Source: Bdellovibrionales bacterium
GTDB lineage: Bacteria; Bdellovibrionota; Bdellovibrionia; Bdellovibrionales; UBA1609
Direction of reading: 5' to 3'
Assembly: GCA_020435025.1 (NCBI GenBank)
Contig: JAGRAG010000399.1
Location: 1 to 6,741 of the forward strand
Length of the DNA stretch: 6,741 nucleotides
The notes under the pieces are model-generated. The model did no database searches. It saw only the letters and a list, made by a program, of their open reading frames with translations, and had not been told where the DNA came from. The position numbers were made by a program, and so were the translations under genes. Below, in pieces: positions 1-6,120 of this stretch (its first letter is position 1; the number at the start of each line of letters is the position of its first letter).

Positions 1-579
1 AAGATGTTTGTAAGTAAGAATAGAAATCACCAAGCTTATAAAAACGGAAAACAGGACAATATTGCCTTGTTTGACATACTCGACGACCGGCTTACCAAAA
101 GTATAGTAAATATAAAGAAAAAATGAGGTCGAAATAATCGCAGCTATAAAATCCGCGAAAGCAAATCGGGCAGGGCTCATCTTACCAATACCCGCTGTTA
201 AAAAAAGAGCGGAGCGAACTCCAAAGGGAATGAACCTTCCAACGATCAGTGTCCAAAATCCAAATCTTTGATAAAACCGAGAGACCGTTTCTATTCGGTC
301 TTTATGCGTGATCCGCGCAAGATACTTGTAGTTCCACAAACGTCCTCCAAGCATCCAACCAATAGTAAATGAGATCAGATCACTTAAGTAAACTCCTGCA
401 AAGCAGAACAAAAATAACTTATACATGCTTTCTGGATGAGTCGCAGCCAAATAGGCCGTCACAAACAAAACGGCGTCCTCGCTGATTGGAATGAAAAAAC
501 CGGCTGCTAAGAGCCCCGCTAGAATAATCCAGTGAGCGATATCAACATGATTGTGAATTAAATTAAGCAGAGTCTCCAT
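1..579 (-). CDS. DedA-family (SNARE-associated / VTT domain) inner-membrane protein, C-terminus cut by window edge
   Basis: Reading the minus strand from the ATG at 577-579 gives 193 codons open to the window edge, so the C-terminus is missing. The protein is strongly hydrophobic, with membrane-type stretches around residues 17-42, 54-77, 108-130 and 138-160, and another near 173-190. DedA hallmarks are visible: PISED at residues 31-35 (the acidic re-entrant-loop position), a GWMLGGR segment at 74-80, and GRFIPFGVR at 114-122 followed by a small-residue turn (AGIG), which is the family's most conserved block. DedA proteins are polytopic inner-membrane proteins linked to envelope homeostasis; some members translocate undecaprenyl phosphate or other lipids. 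Which substrate this one handles cannot be told from the sequence. A GGTGG-type ribosome binding site lies just upstream of the ATG. The gene follows the 84-nt palindrome and probably has its own promoter. Confidence 0.93.
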   Translation of the reverse strand, partial: METLLNLIHNHVDIAHWIILAGLLAAGFFIPISEDAVLFVTAYLAATHPESMYKLFLFCFAGVYLSDLISFTIGWMLGGRLWNYKYLARITHKDRIETVSRFYQRFGFWTLIVGRFIPFGVRSALFLTAGIGKMSPARFAFADFIAAIISTSFFLYIYYTFGKPVVEYVKQGNIVLFSVFISLVISILTYKHL

Positions 580-599
580 ATTCTTACCACCAGCTCATC

Positions 600-629
600 A
601 AAATTGCCCTAATGTGCCGACAGAGTCAA
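600..629 (-). promoter_or_regulatory. Candidate promoter for the DedA gene
   Basis: On the minus strand TTGACT (plus 624-629) is a good -35 hexamer. It is followed after 18 nt by AATTTT (plus 600-605), which is a poor -10. The site lies between the palindrome and the DedA start codon, which is where a promoter is needed if the palindrome terminates the upstream operon. The -10 is weak, so the exact start is uncertain. Confidence 0.3.
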
Positions 630-638
630 AAGGTGCTA

Positions 639-722
639 GCAAAAAGTGCCAGCTCTTCTTTCCGGACGCAATGAGCCACAAGTGGCTCGTTGCATCCCTA
701 AAGAGAAGCTGGCACTTTTTGC
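639..722. terminator. 84-nt near-perfect palindrome; probable intrinsic (bidirectional) terminator
   Basis: Two 41-nt arms (639-679 and 682-722) flank a 2-nt centre (AA) and match at 35 of 41 positions. The outer 16 bp are perfect (GCAAAAAGTGCCAGCT pairing with AGCTGGCACTTTTTGC). The six differences lie further in, and some can form G-U pairs in RNA. On the minus strand it begins 4 nt after the stop codon of the gene at 727-1572. It reads A5, GC-rich stem, T5 in both directions, as expected for a bidirectional rho-independent terminator. At 84 nt it is much longer than an ordinary terminator, so it may be a mobile palindromic intergenic repeat that serves as a terminator here. No ORF crossing it looks real. 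Confidence 0.75.
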
Positions 723-726
723 CTTA

Positions 727-1572
727 TTACAAACCCCATTCCTCTGGAAACAAAGAACCGGACTGGGGCTGTGATTCGCTGACGTCATCAAAAAAGTGGA
801 GAAACCGTGGATCAGGCTTCCTTTGAAATGGATCTTCAACAGGAGGAAGAATTAGCCCGTACTGAGCCATTTTGATTCGAGTCTCCTCCAGGGTTTGTGA
901 AATTCTCTGATCCTGCCGATCTCTCCACACAGAAGTATCCCATGCTAAATGAATCACTCCTTTTTTGTATTTTACTAAAAAATGAGGACCGAACCCGCGA
1001 GCCAAATCATAGATCGAAAATTCTTGATACTGCTGACGGAATTCGGGACTGCAAAAGTAATGAATATGAGAGGTCCGAGTCGATAAATACTTTTGAGGCG
1101 TCCGTTCCACCAGGCTGGGTAAGAGGGAATTAAGAACGTTACTCACCACCTCGGGCCCAGAAGCATAAGTTCCCTCTACGATAAATTGGCCTTTTAAAAC
1201 TTGGAACTGATGAAAGGCATAGCTGACGACTAAGAGTTTTGGACCACGACAAGTAAAATTAAAGACAAAAAAAGTAAGATCATCCGGATTGCCAGATAAG
1301 AAAAAATAACTATTCTTTTCACTGGTCATCCGCGACTCTGGTTCACTCTTTATCCCACCAAAGCACAGTCCAAAACAAGATTGGCGTCCAGCCATCACTC
1401 CATTTTTTTGAACCTCAGGAATCATCGGTTCAATCTGGACATAGCCATTATAGAAATCAAAGTCTAACTTAGCACTAACCCCATAGGCATAGCTTTTCAT
1501 TGAAAACAAAAGGGATAATAATATAAGCAGCCCCCACTCTTTAGCTATTTTATCGATTTCCAGATCACTCAT
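727..1572 (-). CDS. Exported protein of unknown function (second gene of a two-gene operon)
   Basis: This is a 281-residue protein that I do not recognise. I place the start at the ATG (1570-1572) because GAAGG sits 8 nt upstream. The longer reading from a GTG at 1585-1587 would add five residues and lacks a good ribosome binding site. Residues 14-29 form a hydrophobic segment ending in S-Y-A, a plausible signal peptidase I site, so the mature protein should be periplasmic, outer-membrane or secreted. The n-region is unusually long and acidic (MSDLEIDKIAKEW). The mature part has four cysteines (residues 66, 70, 108, 174), the first two in a CFGLC pair, which could be disulfide-bonded. The middle is rich in aromatic and beta-prone residues; the last 40 residues are Pro/Asp/Gln-rich and look unstructured. 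Its ATG lies 19 nt after the upstream gene's stop, so the two are almost certainly co-transcribed, ending at the palindrome. Confidence 0.8.
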   Translation of the reverse strand: MSDLEIDKIAKEWGLLILLSLLFSMKSYAYGVSAKLDFDFYNGYVQIEPMIPEVQKNGVMAGRQSCFGLCFGGIKSEPESRMTSEKNSYFFLSGNPDDLTFFVFNFTCRGPKLLVVSYAFHQFQVLKGQFIVEGTYASGPEVVSNVLNSLLPSLVERTPQKYLSTRTSHIHYFCSPEFRQQYQEFSIYDLARGFGPHFLVKYKKGVIHLAWDTSVWRDRQDQRISQTLEETRIKMAQYGLILPPVEDPFQRKPDPRFLHFFDDVSESQPQSGSLFPEEWGL

Positions 1573-1580
1573 TAGATACG

Positions 1581-1585
1581 CCTTC
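1581..1585 (-). promoter_or_regulatory. Ribosome binding site that decides the start at 1572
   Basis: GAAGG on the minus strand lies 8 nt before the ATG at 1570-1572. It overlaps the alternative GTG start at 1585-1587, which has no comparable site upstream. This supports the shorter, 281-residue product. Confidence 0.6.
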
Positions 1586-1591
1586 ACAAGA

Positions 1592-2605
1592 TTACTTTAA
1601 GGAGTCTAAAAATAACTTTTGTCGAAGAAGATCAATCTTTTCATAAAAATCCATGTTACGACGAATGTTGCCTTCCAAAAATTGACTTTGTAAGTTGATC
1701 ACTTCTAATTCTGACAATTTTTGCTCCATGTCCATACCGGCAGATCCGGCTTCACCTAAAGCACTAACTGTATCGCTATAGGCGCTTGGAAAGGGCATTG
1801 CCACAATTCCCATCGTGTCCAAAACATCGGCGTAAGCATTCATCAATTTAGAATAGGACTTTCTTGCCGCATCTACAAAAGGTCGACGAGACTTCCGAAC
1901 TTGCGCAAGCTCCGCATAGTCTTCTTTAAGCTCTTTTTCTATTCTCTGTTTTTCTCGATCTATCTTTTCCATCTTGCTCACGGCTATCTGATCTTCCTGG
2001 CGTGCCTGACGAACCACCTCTTGAGTGACCGAAGAAAATTTGTGCTGTAAGTCTTCGAAAAACTCTAAGTCATAGCGGCTCGCACTGGATCGATAATTGT
2101 CTTCTTCTAAGCCTAAGACACGGCGGTATTCATGAAAGACCGTTGCAAATGCAGCCGCCATGTTTTCCCGTAGCTCATTTTGAAAGCGCTCGCCTTGAAC
2201 AACGATCAAACCACCGGGGAAATCTTTAATAATGGTCTCTATCTCGGATCGACTCTTCCCTTTTTTCTTATAAAGAGCCCGCAATTCATCGGGACTATAA
2301 TATATAGCCGTTTGCTCGTGCCCATGCTTGTCCGCAATGTCTTCAGAAGTCACAATAACTTTTGTGTTATCAACCGCCCCTAAAAAATGAGCCAAGCTCA
2401 TATCGTCACGCACCTGTCGTTGATGAGGCTTATAAGGTTCCATAAGCAGTTCACGATGCAAACGATAACCAAGATTGGTGAAAACAAACGCATAACCATC
2501 GCCACCAGAACCAGACCATTCTCCCTTCCGAATAGGACTGGCATCGGATGTGAATATAAATCCGCAAATTAAAAATAAAATTGAAACTCTCAGGGATCTT
2601 GTCAT
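1592..2605 (-). CDS. Exported coiled-coil protein of unknown function with an HEY...LGLEEDNY segment
   Basis: This 337-residue protein starts at an ATG with GGAG 7 nt upstream. Residues 1-22 are a clear signal peptide: basic start MTRSLR, hydrophobic core, and a likely cut after S-D-A. C14 in the core is not in a lipobox context. Near the mature N-terminus is a glycine-rich GSGGDGYAF segment (residues 32-40). Residues 148-171 form a helix containing AFATVFHEYRRVLGLEEDNY. I associate this HEY-type arrangement with uncharacterised exported proteins of Bdellovibrio, from memory only. It resembles half of a zinc-metallopeptidase helix, but the second histidine of HExxH is absent (HEYRR), so I do not call it a protease. 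Residues about 195-240 are rich in charged residues with heptad-like spacing, suggesting a coiled coil; 295-335 are also helical. It is the first gene of an operon and diverges from the TIGR02147 regulator, which may control it. Confidence 0.82.
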   Translation of the reverse strand: MTRSLRVSILFLICGFIFTSDASPIRKGEWSGSGGDGYAFVFTNLGYRLHRELLMEPYKPHQRQVRDDMSLAHFLGAVDNTKVIVTSEDIADKHGHEQTAIYYSPDELRALYKKKGKSRSEIETIIKDFPGGLIVVQGERFQNELRENMAAAFATVFHEYRRVLGLEEDNYRSSASRYDLEFFEDLQHKFSSVTQEVVRQARQEDQIAVSKMEKIDREKQRIEKELKEDYAELAQVRKSRRPFVDAARKSYSKLMNAYADVLDTMGIVAMPFPSAYSDTVSALGEAGSAGMDMEQKLSELEVINLQSQFLEGNIRRNMDFYEKIDLLRQKLFLDSLK

Positions 2606-2670
2606 GTCTTAACTCCGTTCACAAAGAATAAACCTCTGAATTCTTTGAGAAATCTTAAGAAATTGCGTAA

Positions 2671-2700
2671 TTACAATATCTTGATGCGTACGATCATAAT
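2671..2700 (+). promoter_or_regulatory. Candidate promoter of the TIGR02147 regulator gene
   Basis: TTACAA (2671-2676) and CATAAT (2695-2700) are 18 nt apart on the plus strand and fit a moderate sigma-70 promoter. The start would be near 2707, which places the 19-bp palindrome at 2748-2766 downstream of the start, where a bound protein would act as a roadblock. Both hexamers are imperfect. Confidence 0.33.
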
Positions 2701-2720
2701 TCAAATTCCAAGTGATTCAA
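2693..2720 (-). promoter_or_regulatory. Candidate promoter of the two-gene exported-protein operon
   Basis: On the minus strand TTGAAT (plus 2715-2720) and TATGAT (plus 2693-2698) are separated by 16 nt and resemble sigma-70 -35 and -10 elements. Transcription would start around 2686, leaving a leader of about 80 nt. The -10 element overlaps that of the oppositely directed candidate promoter, so the two directions could compete. Confidence 0.4.
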
Positions 2721-2747
2721 TTAAAATAAAGTCAACTTCAGCCGATA

Positions 2748-2766
2748 AGTTTACAAAAAGTAAACT
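2748..2766. promoter_or_regulatory. Perfect 19-bp palindrome, candidate operator of the TIGR02147 regulator
   Basis: AGTTTACAAAAAGTAAACT has two perfect 7-bp arms (2748-2754 and 2760-2766) around an A5 spacer. It lies 27 nt before the ATG of the TIGR02147-family gene. Arms 12 bp apart centre to centre, with an A-tract between them, suit a dimeric helix-turn-helix protein. Autoregulation by the adjacent gene product is the simplest reading, but it is an inference. A short stem-loop without a T-run makes a terminator unlikely. Confidence 0.55.
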
Positions 2767-2793
2767 AAAGGTCTTTAGCAAAGGCAAATCTCA

Positions 2794-3609
2794 ATGATTT
2801 TCAAATATTTAGACTACAGAGATTTCATCAAAAGCTTGGTAGAAAAAAAACCATCTCCCTACAGCTATCAATCTCTGGCTCAAGCCATGCGGATGCAAAA
2901 GTCTTACTTAAGCCGAATCTTAGGGGGGGCGGGACAGCTGAGCCAGGATCAAGGCTACCATCTTAGTCAACACCTCAAGCTGAATCCCACCGAAAAAGAG
3001 TATCTAGAACTTCTGATCGAATGGGATCGGACAGGAATTCAGCAAAGAAAAAGAGCCTTACGAACAAAAATCCAGTCCATTCAAAAGTCGAAAATTCAAA
3101 CTTCAGAATTTATAAACAAAAACATTCACGAACAGACCCTAACGGAATACTACTATGACCCTTGGATGCAGATCTTACACATTGCCTTACTCACGGAAGG
3201 GTGGACCCCCACAAACTACAAAGATATCGGCCACCACTTAGGGCTTTCCGAAGGACGTATTCAGTTCCTTGTCGAAAAACTGACTTCGCTCAATTTGATT
3301 GCCATAGAACAAAATCGCTTCGTTAACAAGGCCCAAGGATTGCATCTTTCCTCTCATCATCCTCTCACTTCGGTCACTCACTCTCTTTTTCGAACAGCCT
3401 CAGCCGCTAAAATGCAACAGCTCAACAATGATGATGCTTATAGTTTTACGGCGACCTTCTCGGCAAACGAGGAGACTTTTCTTGCCTTAAAAACCGAATT
3501 TTTAAACTGGCTCAAATCCGTGGAACCCTTAATTGATCAAGCCCCTTCACAGGAATGCTATCAGGTCCACTTTGATCTCTTTCCGTGGCTTAAGAAAAAA
3601 ATCAGCTAA
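2794..3609 (+). CDS. TIGR02147-family (DUF4423-like) helix-turn-helix regulator
   Basis: This 271-residue cytoplasmic protein has no signal peptide, and its length is typical of the TIGR02147 family. The start ATG has AAAGG 9 nt upstream. It opens with the family signature YLDYRDFIKSLVEKK. Residues 24-62 follow with a Cro-like helix-turn-helix (YSYQSLAQAMRM, SYLSRILGG, LSQDQGYHLSQHLKLN), then the characteristic LNPTEKEYLELLIEWD. The EYYYDPWMQILHIALL segment (118-132) precedes a second winged-helix-like region (140-178: TNYKDIGHHLGLSEGRIQFLVEKLTSLNLI). The C-terminal ECYQVHFDLFPW is also typical of the family. These proteins are presumed DNA-binding regulators; I know of no established ligand or target. 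The gene diverges from the exported-protein operon, has a palindrome at its promoter side, and ends 15 nt from the convergent gene at 3625-3996. Confidence 0.92.
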   Translation: MIFKYLDYRDFIKSLVEKKPSPYSYQSLAQAMRMQKSYLSRILGGAGQLSQDQGYHLSQHLKLNPTEKEYLELLIEWDRTGIQQRKRALRTKIQSIQKSKIQTSEFINKNIHEQTLTEYYYDPWMQILHIALLTEGWTPTNYKDIGHHLGLSEGRIQFLVEKLTSLNLIAIEQNRFVNKAQGLHLSSHHPLTSVTHSLFRTASAAKMQQLNNDDAYSFTATFSANEETFLALKTEFLNWLKSVEPLIDQAPSQECYQVHFDLFPWLKKKIS

Positions 3610-3624
3610 AACTCTCTACCCACA

Positions 3625-3996
3625 CTATTGAGTCTTGCAAAAGAGGCCTTCCAAATCGTAACCCTCACTAGAGGTGTGGTAATTGGCGACACCCATAGAT
3701 TCATTGATGTATAGGGCAATTCCTTGGGGATATTGAGAGTAACCCATTTTGTTACAGCTGTAGTCCGACAGCATAGCTCCGTCATTGCGAAGTGAGGCAT
3801 AGTGGCATCGATACTCTTCATAGACCTGTGATATTCGAGAGTCACTTACATAAGCATGGAAAACTTGATTATCTACAGTGGGAGCTATCGAAATCGACAA
3901 AATGCCACCGGGAAGACTCTTATAACAAGTAGTACTTGCCGCGGCCGACACTCCACTTAAAAAAAAAAAAATTGAGATAAATATATTTAATTTCAT
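3625..3996 (-). CDS. Small secreted four-cysteine protein of unknown function, with poly-T tract in its signal peptide
   Basis: This is a 123-residue protein that I do not recognise. The ATG at 3994-3996 is chosen because AAGGAG lies 7 nt upstream and the protein then begins with a classic signal peptide, MKLNIFISIFFFLSGVSA (cut after about residue 18-20). An upstream in-frame start at 4032 would add 12 residues and spoil that arrangement. The mature protein of about 100 residues has four cysteines (near residues 24, 63, 81 and 120 of the precursor), enough for two disulfides. It is rich in Tyr and Ser, and no membrane segment follows the signal peptide. Codons 9-13 contain 13 consecutive T residues on the coding strand. 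Loss of one T creates a TAA stop at codon 13, and gain of one leads to a stop at codon 26, so the gene could switch off by slippage. It converges on the TIGR02147 gene with only 15 nt between stop codons and no visible terminator. Confidence 0.78.
   Translation of the reverse strand: MKLNIFISIFFFLSGVSAAASTTCYKSLPGGILSISIAPTVDNQVFHAYVSDSRISQVYEEYRCHYASLRNDGAMLSDYSCNKMGYSQYPQGIALYINESMGVANYHTSSEGYDLEGLFCKTQ
3959..3971. repeat. 13-nt poly-A/T homopolymer inside the signal-peptide codons
   Basis: Thirteen A residues on the plus strand are read as I-F-F-F-L on the minus strand, within the hydrophobic core of the signal peptide. The tract is long enough for replication slippage, and for read errors. 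Either one-base change truncates the product before codon 27. Confidence 0.95.
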
Positions 3997-4003
3997 TAAT
4001 TGG

Positions 4004-4009
4004 CTCCTT
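4004..4009 (-). promoter_or_regulatory. Strong ribosome binding site deciding the start at 3996
   Basis: AAGGAG on the minus strand lies 7 nt before the ATG at 3994-3996. It would be inside the coding region if the longer ORF starting at 4032 were used, so it supports the shorter 123-residue secreted product. Confidence 0.75.
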
Positions 4010-4095
4010 AAGAAATGGCTTTCGGAGCTCATATCAAGTCTTCGACCAAACAGCTACGAAAAATCTATTTATTTACTTATTTTCCTGGCTGTACA

Positions 4096-4284
4096 TCAAC
4101 TTTTGCCACCATATACCAACCCTTTTGCATCTAAGACAGGGATCACAATCAAGGCTTTTATGGCCGGCACTCTCTTCATTTTTTGTGAAGCAATCCTCTT
4201 GAGACTCTCATAGAAAGTTCTTGGCACTTTTCTCTTATTAAAAACAGTGACACCATTAACAAAGTAAATGGGGGGTACAATCAA
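4096..4284 (-). CDS. Doubtful small ORF, possibly a gene remnant
   Basis: These 62 codons read from a TTG start with no ribosome binding site; the frame stays open upstream only to about 4302. The product is basic (many Lys and Arg) with a hydrophobic stretch (IKALIVIPVL, about residues 43-52), has no signal peptide and resembles nothing I know. The composition looks protein-like and the segment seems less AT-rich than its flanks, so it may be the tail of a decayed gene rather than a live one. It could equally be chance. Confidence 0.18.
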   Translation of the reverse strand: MIVPPIYFVNGVTVFNKRKVPRTFYESLKRIASQKMKRVPAIKALIVIPVLDAKGLVYGGKS

Positions 4285-4506
4285 AAATGAACTTAAATCA
4301 AGTTATGGACGATATATATTGCCTTTATTTCCCTAGTTATTTGTGTTGCTTCTACATTGTTACATCAAATAAAGGGACCCTCACTTTTAATTATTGTTAA
4401 AATGGAAATGGGTGTGAGGTTTAACTAATATGTATCAATTTGAGAATATTAGAAAAGTTAAGTGATTGATCCATTGATAAATTACTTGCTTTTCCGATAA
4501 GAGAGA

Positions 4507-6105
4507 ATGGTACGTCCACTTGGATTTTTAATATTAATTTTTATAAATACCCTAGTATTAGGATGTAAACTTGATGACGATGCCTTGCGTGGAAACTTAC
4601 ATGGCAACCCTAGCTCCCCTTCCATTTCTCCCGACCCCATAACGTTTACTTTTCCATCAACATTGAATATCAATGAATCCGTCGGTGGGCCCTTCTCTCC
4701 GGGTATCAATAGTCAACCAAACAGTTTCTCTATAAGCCCTAGTTTACCATCTGGAATGATTATGAATCCGGAGACCGGCGAAATCTCTGGGGCTCCAACC
4801 GAATATAAAGCCCTAACAGAATACACTTTAACAGCTCATTTCTCAAAAAAGGACATCTCCACTTCTTTCTCGTTTTTGGTTCAAAAGTATATTCAAGTCT
4901 CAAGTTCAATGAACGCAGATGATTCAGATGCTTCGATTGGCGACAACAGTTGCGACAACGGGTCGGGACAGTGCACACTTAGAGCCGCCATTGAAGAAGC
5001 AAATTATAACTATGGGCAATTTCAAACAACCATTGATCTATCAACAGGTACTTACAATTTGACTACACCGATTAATATTACTCGAGAAATGAACTTAAAT
5101 GGATCTGGCGCGGGATCCACTATTATTGATGGCCAGAATTTAACCAACATTATTTACGCAAGTGGATCATACAACTTAGAAATTAGTGGCGTTACCCTAC
5201 AAAATGGAATTCAGTCTTCTCAACTTGGCGGAGCTGCTGTCTATAAATCATTCGGTCAGCTAACTCTAAGAAATTGCAGTATCGATTCGAACACCTCTTC
5301 CTCCCCAACTTATGGAGGTGGTGGAGTACTCGCAAGAAATAGCAATCTCATCATTGACAACTGTACCCTAATAAATAACACCGTCTCCGGTGCAGGTAAA
5401 GATGGAGGGGCTATACATGTTATAGTTGGAACTGCAAATATTAAAAACTCCTTTTTTTATAATAATAATTCTTCTGCAGGTAGTGGCGGAGGAGTTACCT
5501 TTCGTGATTCAAGTGGTGACATAGATTCTTGCACTTTCGAATTAAATATTGGCGCCGCACGCGGAGGAGCAATCTATTCCTGGGGAAATTCGGTATCAGC
5601 TATCAACGTCAAAAATACTACATTTCACAATAACGCAAGTGTCGGTTTTGACGGAAAAGAAATTGCAACTCTTCATACAACTAACATGGATCTGAATCTT
5701 TATTTTAATACTTTTTATAGTGATGACTCGATAAATAAGCCACTTATCGAAATATCTGGTGGTGGGTTTAAGATATTTGCAAATATCTTTTCCGATAATG
5801 TTGCCGCTAGTAACTGCTCATATGTTAATTCTCCTGTAGTCACCTCTCTCGGATATAACTTGGATTCTGATACGAGTTGTGCTGCAGCCTCTGATGATTT
5901 AAGCGGCAGTCCAACTTTTTCAGGCGGCCTCTCGCTCAACAGCGGCTCGACAAAAAACTTTCTACAATCCATGGGATCAATCGGTCACGATGTTATCCCT
6001 AAAGCATCATGTGAAGTTTACTCGTCAGTTGATCAAAGGGACCTGCCTAGATTTTCGGATAGTCTAGGTGATATGTGCGATATTGGCTCAACGGAACTCC
6101 AATGA
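4507..6105 (+). CDS. Surface lipoprotein with Ig-like segment, CSLREA-type segment and right-handed beta-helix (choice-of-anchor Q type)
   Basis: This 532-residue protein starts at an ATG with only a weak purine-rich site (AGAGAGA) before it, but the start is fixed by a textbook lipoprotein signal: MVRPLGFLILIFINTLVLGC, with lipobox LVLGC and lipidated C20. Residue +2 is Lys, so by the Lol rule it should go to the outer membrane. Residues about 45-127 resemble a putative Ig (He_PIG) domain, including LPSGMIMNPETGEISGAPTE. Residues 138-166 contain CTLRAAIEEAN (C156-N166), the core of CSLREA-type segments. From about 175 to 450 are Asn/Ser/Gly-rich repeats of a right-handed parallel beta-helix, with GGAI at 300-303 and 353-356 and FxxN at 317, 344 and 373. 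The C-terminus (DQRDLPR...CDIGSTEL, 509-531) matches the tail of choice-of-anchor Q proteins, usually seen as CDIGAxE. Such folds often serve as surface adhesins or polysaccharide-binding or -cleaving proteins. No catalytic residues can be assigned. Confidence 0.9.
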   Translation: MVRPLGFLILIFINTLVLGCKLDDDALRGNLHGNPSSPSISPDPITFTFPSTLNINESVGGPFSPGINSQPNSFSISPSLPSGMIMNPETGEISGAPTEYKALTEYTLTAHFSKKDISTSFSFLVQKYIQVSSSMNADDSDASIGDNSCDNGSGQCTLRAAIEEANYNYGQFQTTIDLSTGTYNLTTPINITREMNLNGSGAGSTIIDGQNLTNIIYASGSYNLEISGVTLQNGIQSSQLGGAAVYKSFGQLTLRNCSIDSNTSSSPTYGGGGVLARNSNLIIDNCTLINNTVSGAGKDGGAIHVIVGTANIKNSFFYNNNSSAGSGGGVTFRDSSGDIDSCTFELNIGAARGGAIYSWGNSVSAINVKNTTFHNNASVGFDGKEIATLHTTNMDLNLYFNTFYSDDSINKPLIEISGGGFKIFANIFSDNVAASNCSYVNSPVVTSLGYNLDSDTSCAAASDDLSGSPTFSGGLSLNSGSTKNFLQSMGSIGHDVIPKASCEVYSSVDQRDLPRFSDSLGDMCDIGSTELQ

Positions 6106-6120
6106 GTTAAACTGTAATCA

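Larger units (their letters stand above)
3997..4506. other. AT-rich 510-nt intergenic region without a convincing gene
   Basis: This spacer lies between two divergently read genes and must hold both of their promoters. It includes one weak minus-strand ORF (4096-4284, listed separately). A 9-bp inverted repeat, CCTTTATTT (4322-4330) with AAATAAAGG (4367-4375), has a 36-nt loop and no clear role. For the lipoprotein gene there are two poor promoter candidates. One is TGGAAA (4403-4408) with TAATAT (4426-4431), spaced 17 nt. The other is TTGATA (4474-4479) with GATAAG (4496-4501), spaced 16 nt, which would give an almost leaderless message. No tRNA, mobile-element end or tandem repeat is seen. 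Confidence 0.6.

Noticed and set aside
706..722. TGGCAC followed by TTTTTGC at the palindrome ends, resembling a sigma-54 promoter
   Set aside because: The GG-to-GC spacing is two bases too short for a -24/-12 element, and the same sequence appears in both arms as part of the stem.
614..826. Plus-strand 70-codon ORF
   Set aside because: It runs through the palindrome and antisense into the 3' end of the exported-protein gene; no ribosome binding site or recognisable product.
897..1133. Plus-strand 78-codon ORF
   Set aside because: Antisense shadow inside the exported-protein gene at 727-1572; no ribosome binding site or family features.
2180..2572. Two plus-strand ORFs (2180-2383 and 2387-2572)
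   Set aside because: Both lie antisense within the signal-peptide and N-terminal part of a well-supported gene and show no coding signature of their own.
3606..3845. Minus-strand 79-codon ORF overlapping the small secreted gene in another frame
   Set aside because: The secreted gene's frame has a signal peptide and a strong AAGGAG site; this one has neither.
4322..4375. 9-bp inverted repeat CCTTTATTT / AAATAAAGG as insertion-sequence ends or an operator
   Set aside because: AT-rich, with a 36-nt loop, no flanking target duplication and no transposase-like frame; such matches are expected by chance in AT-rich DNA.
4482..5972. Minus-strand ORFs at 4482-4709, 4760-4978 and 5715-5972
   Set aside because: All are antisense shadows within or at the edge of the 532-codon lipoprotein gene, whose frame is confirmed by lipobox, CTLRAAIEEAN and CDIG motifs.
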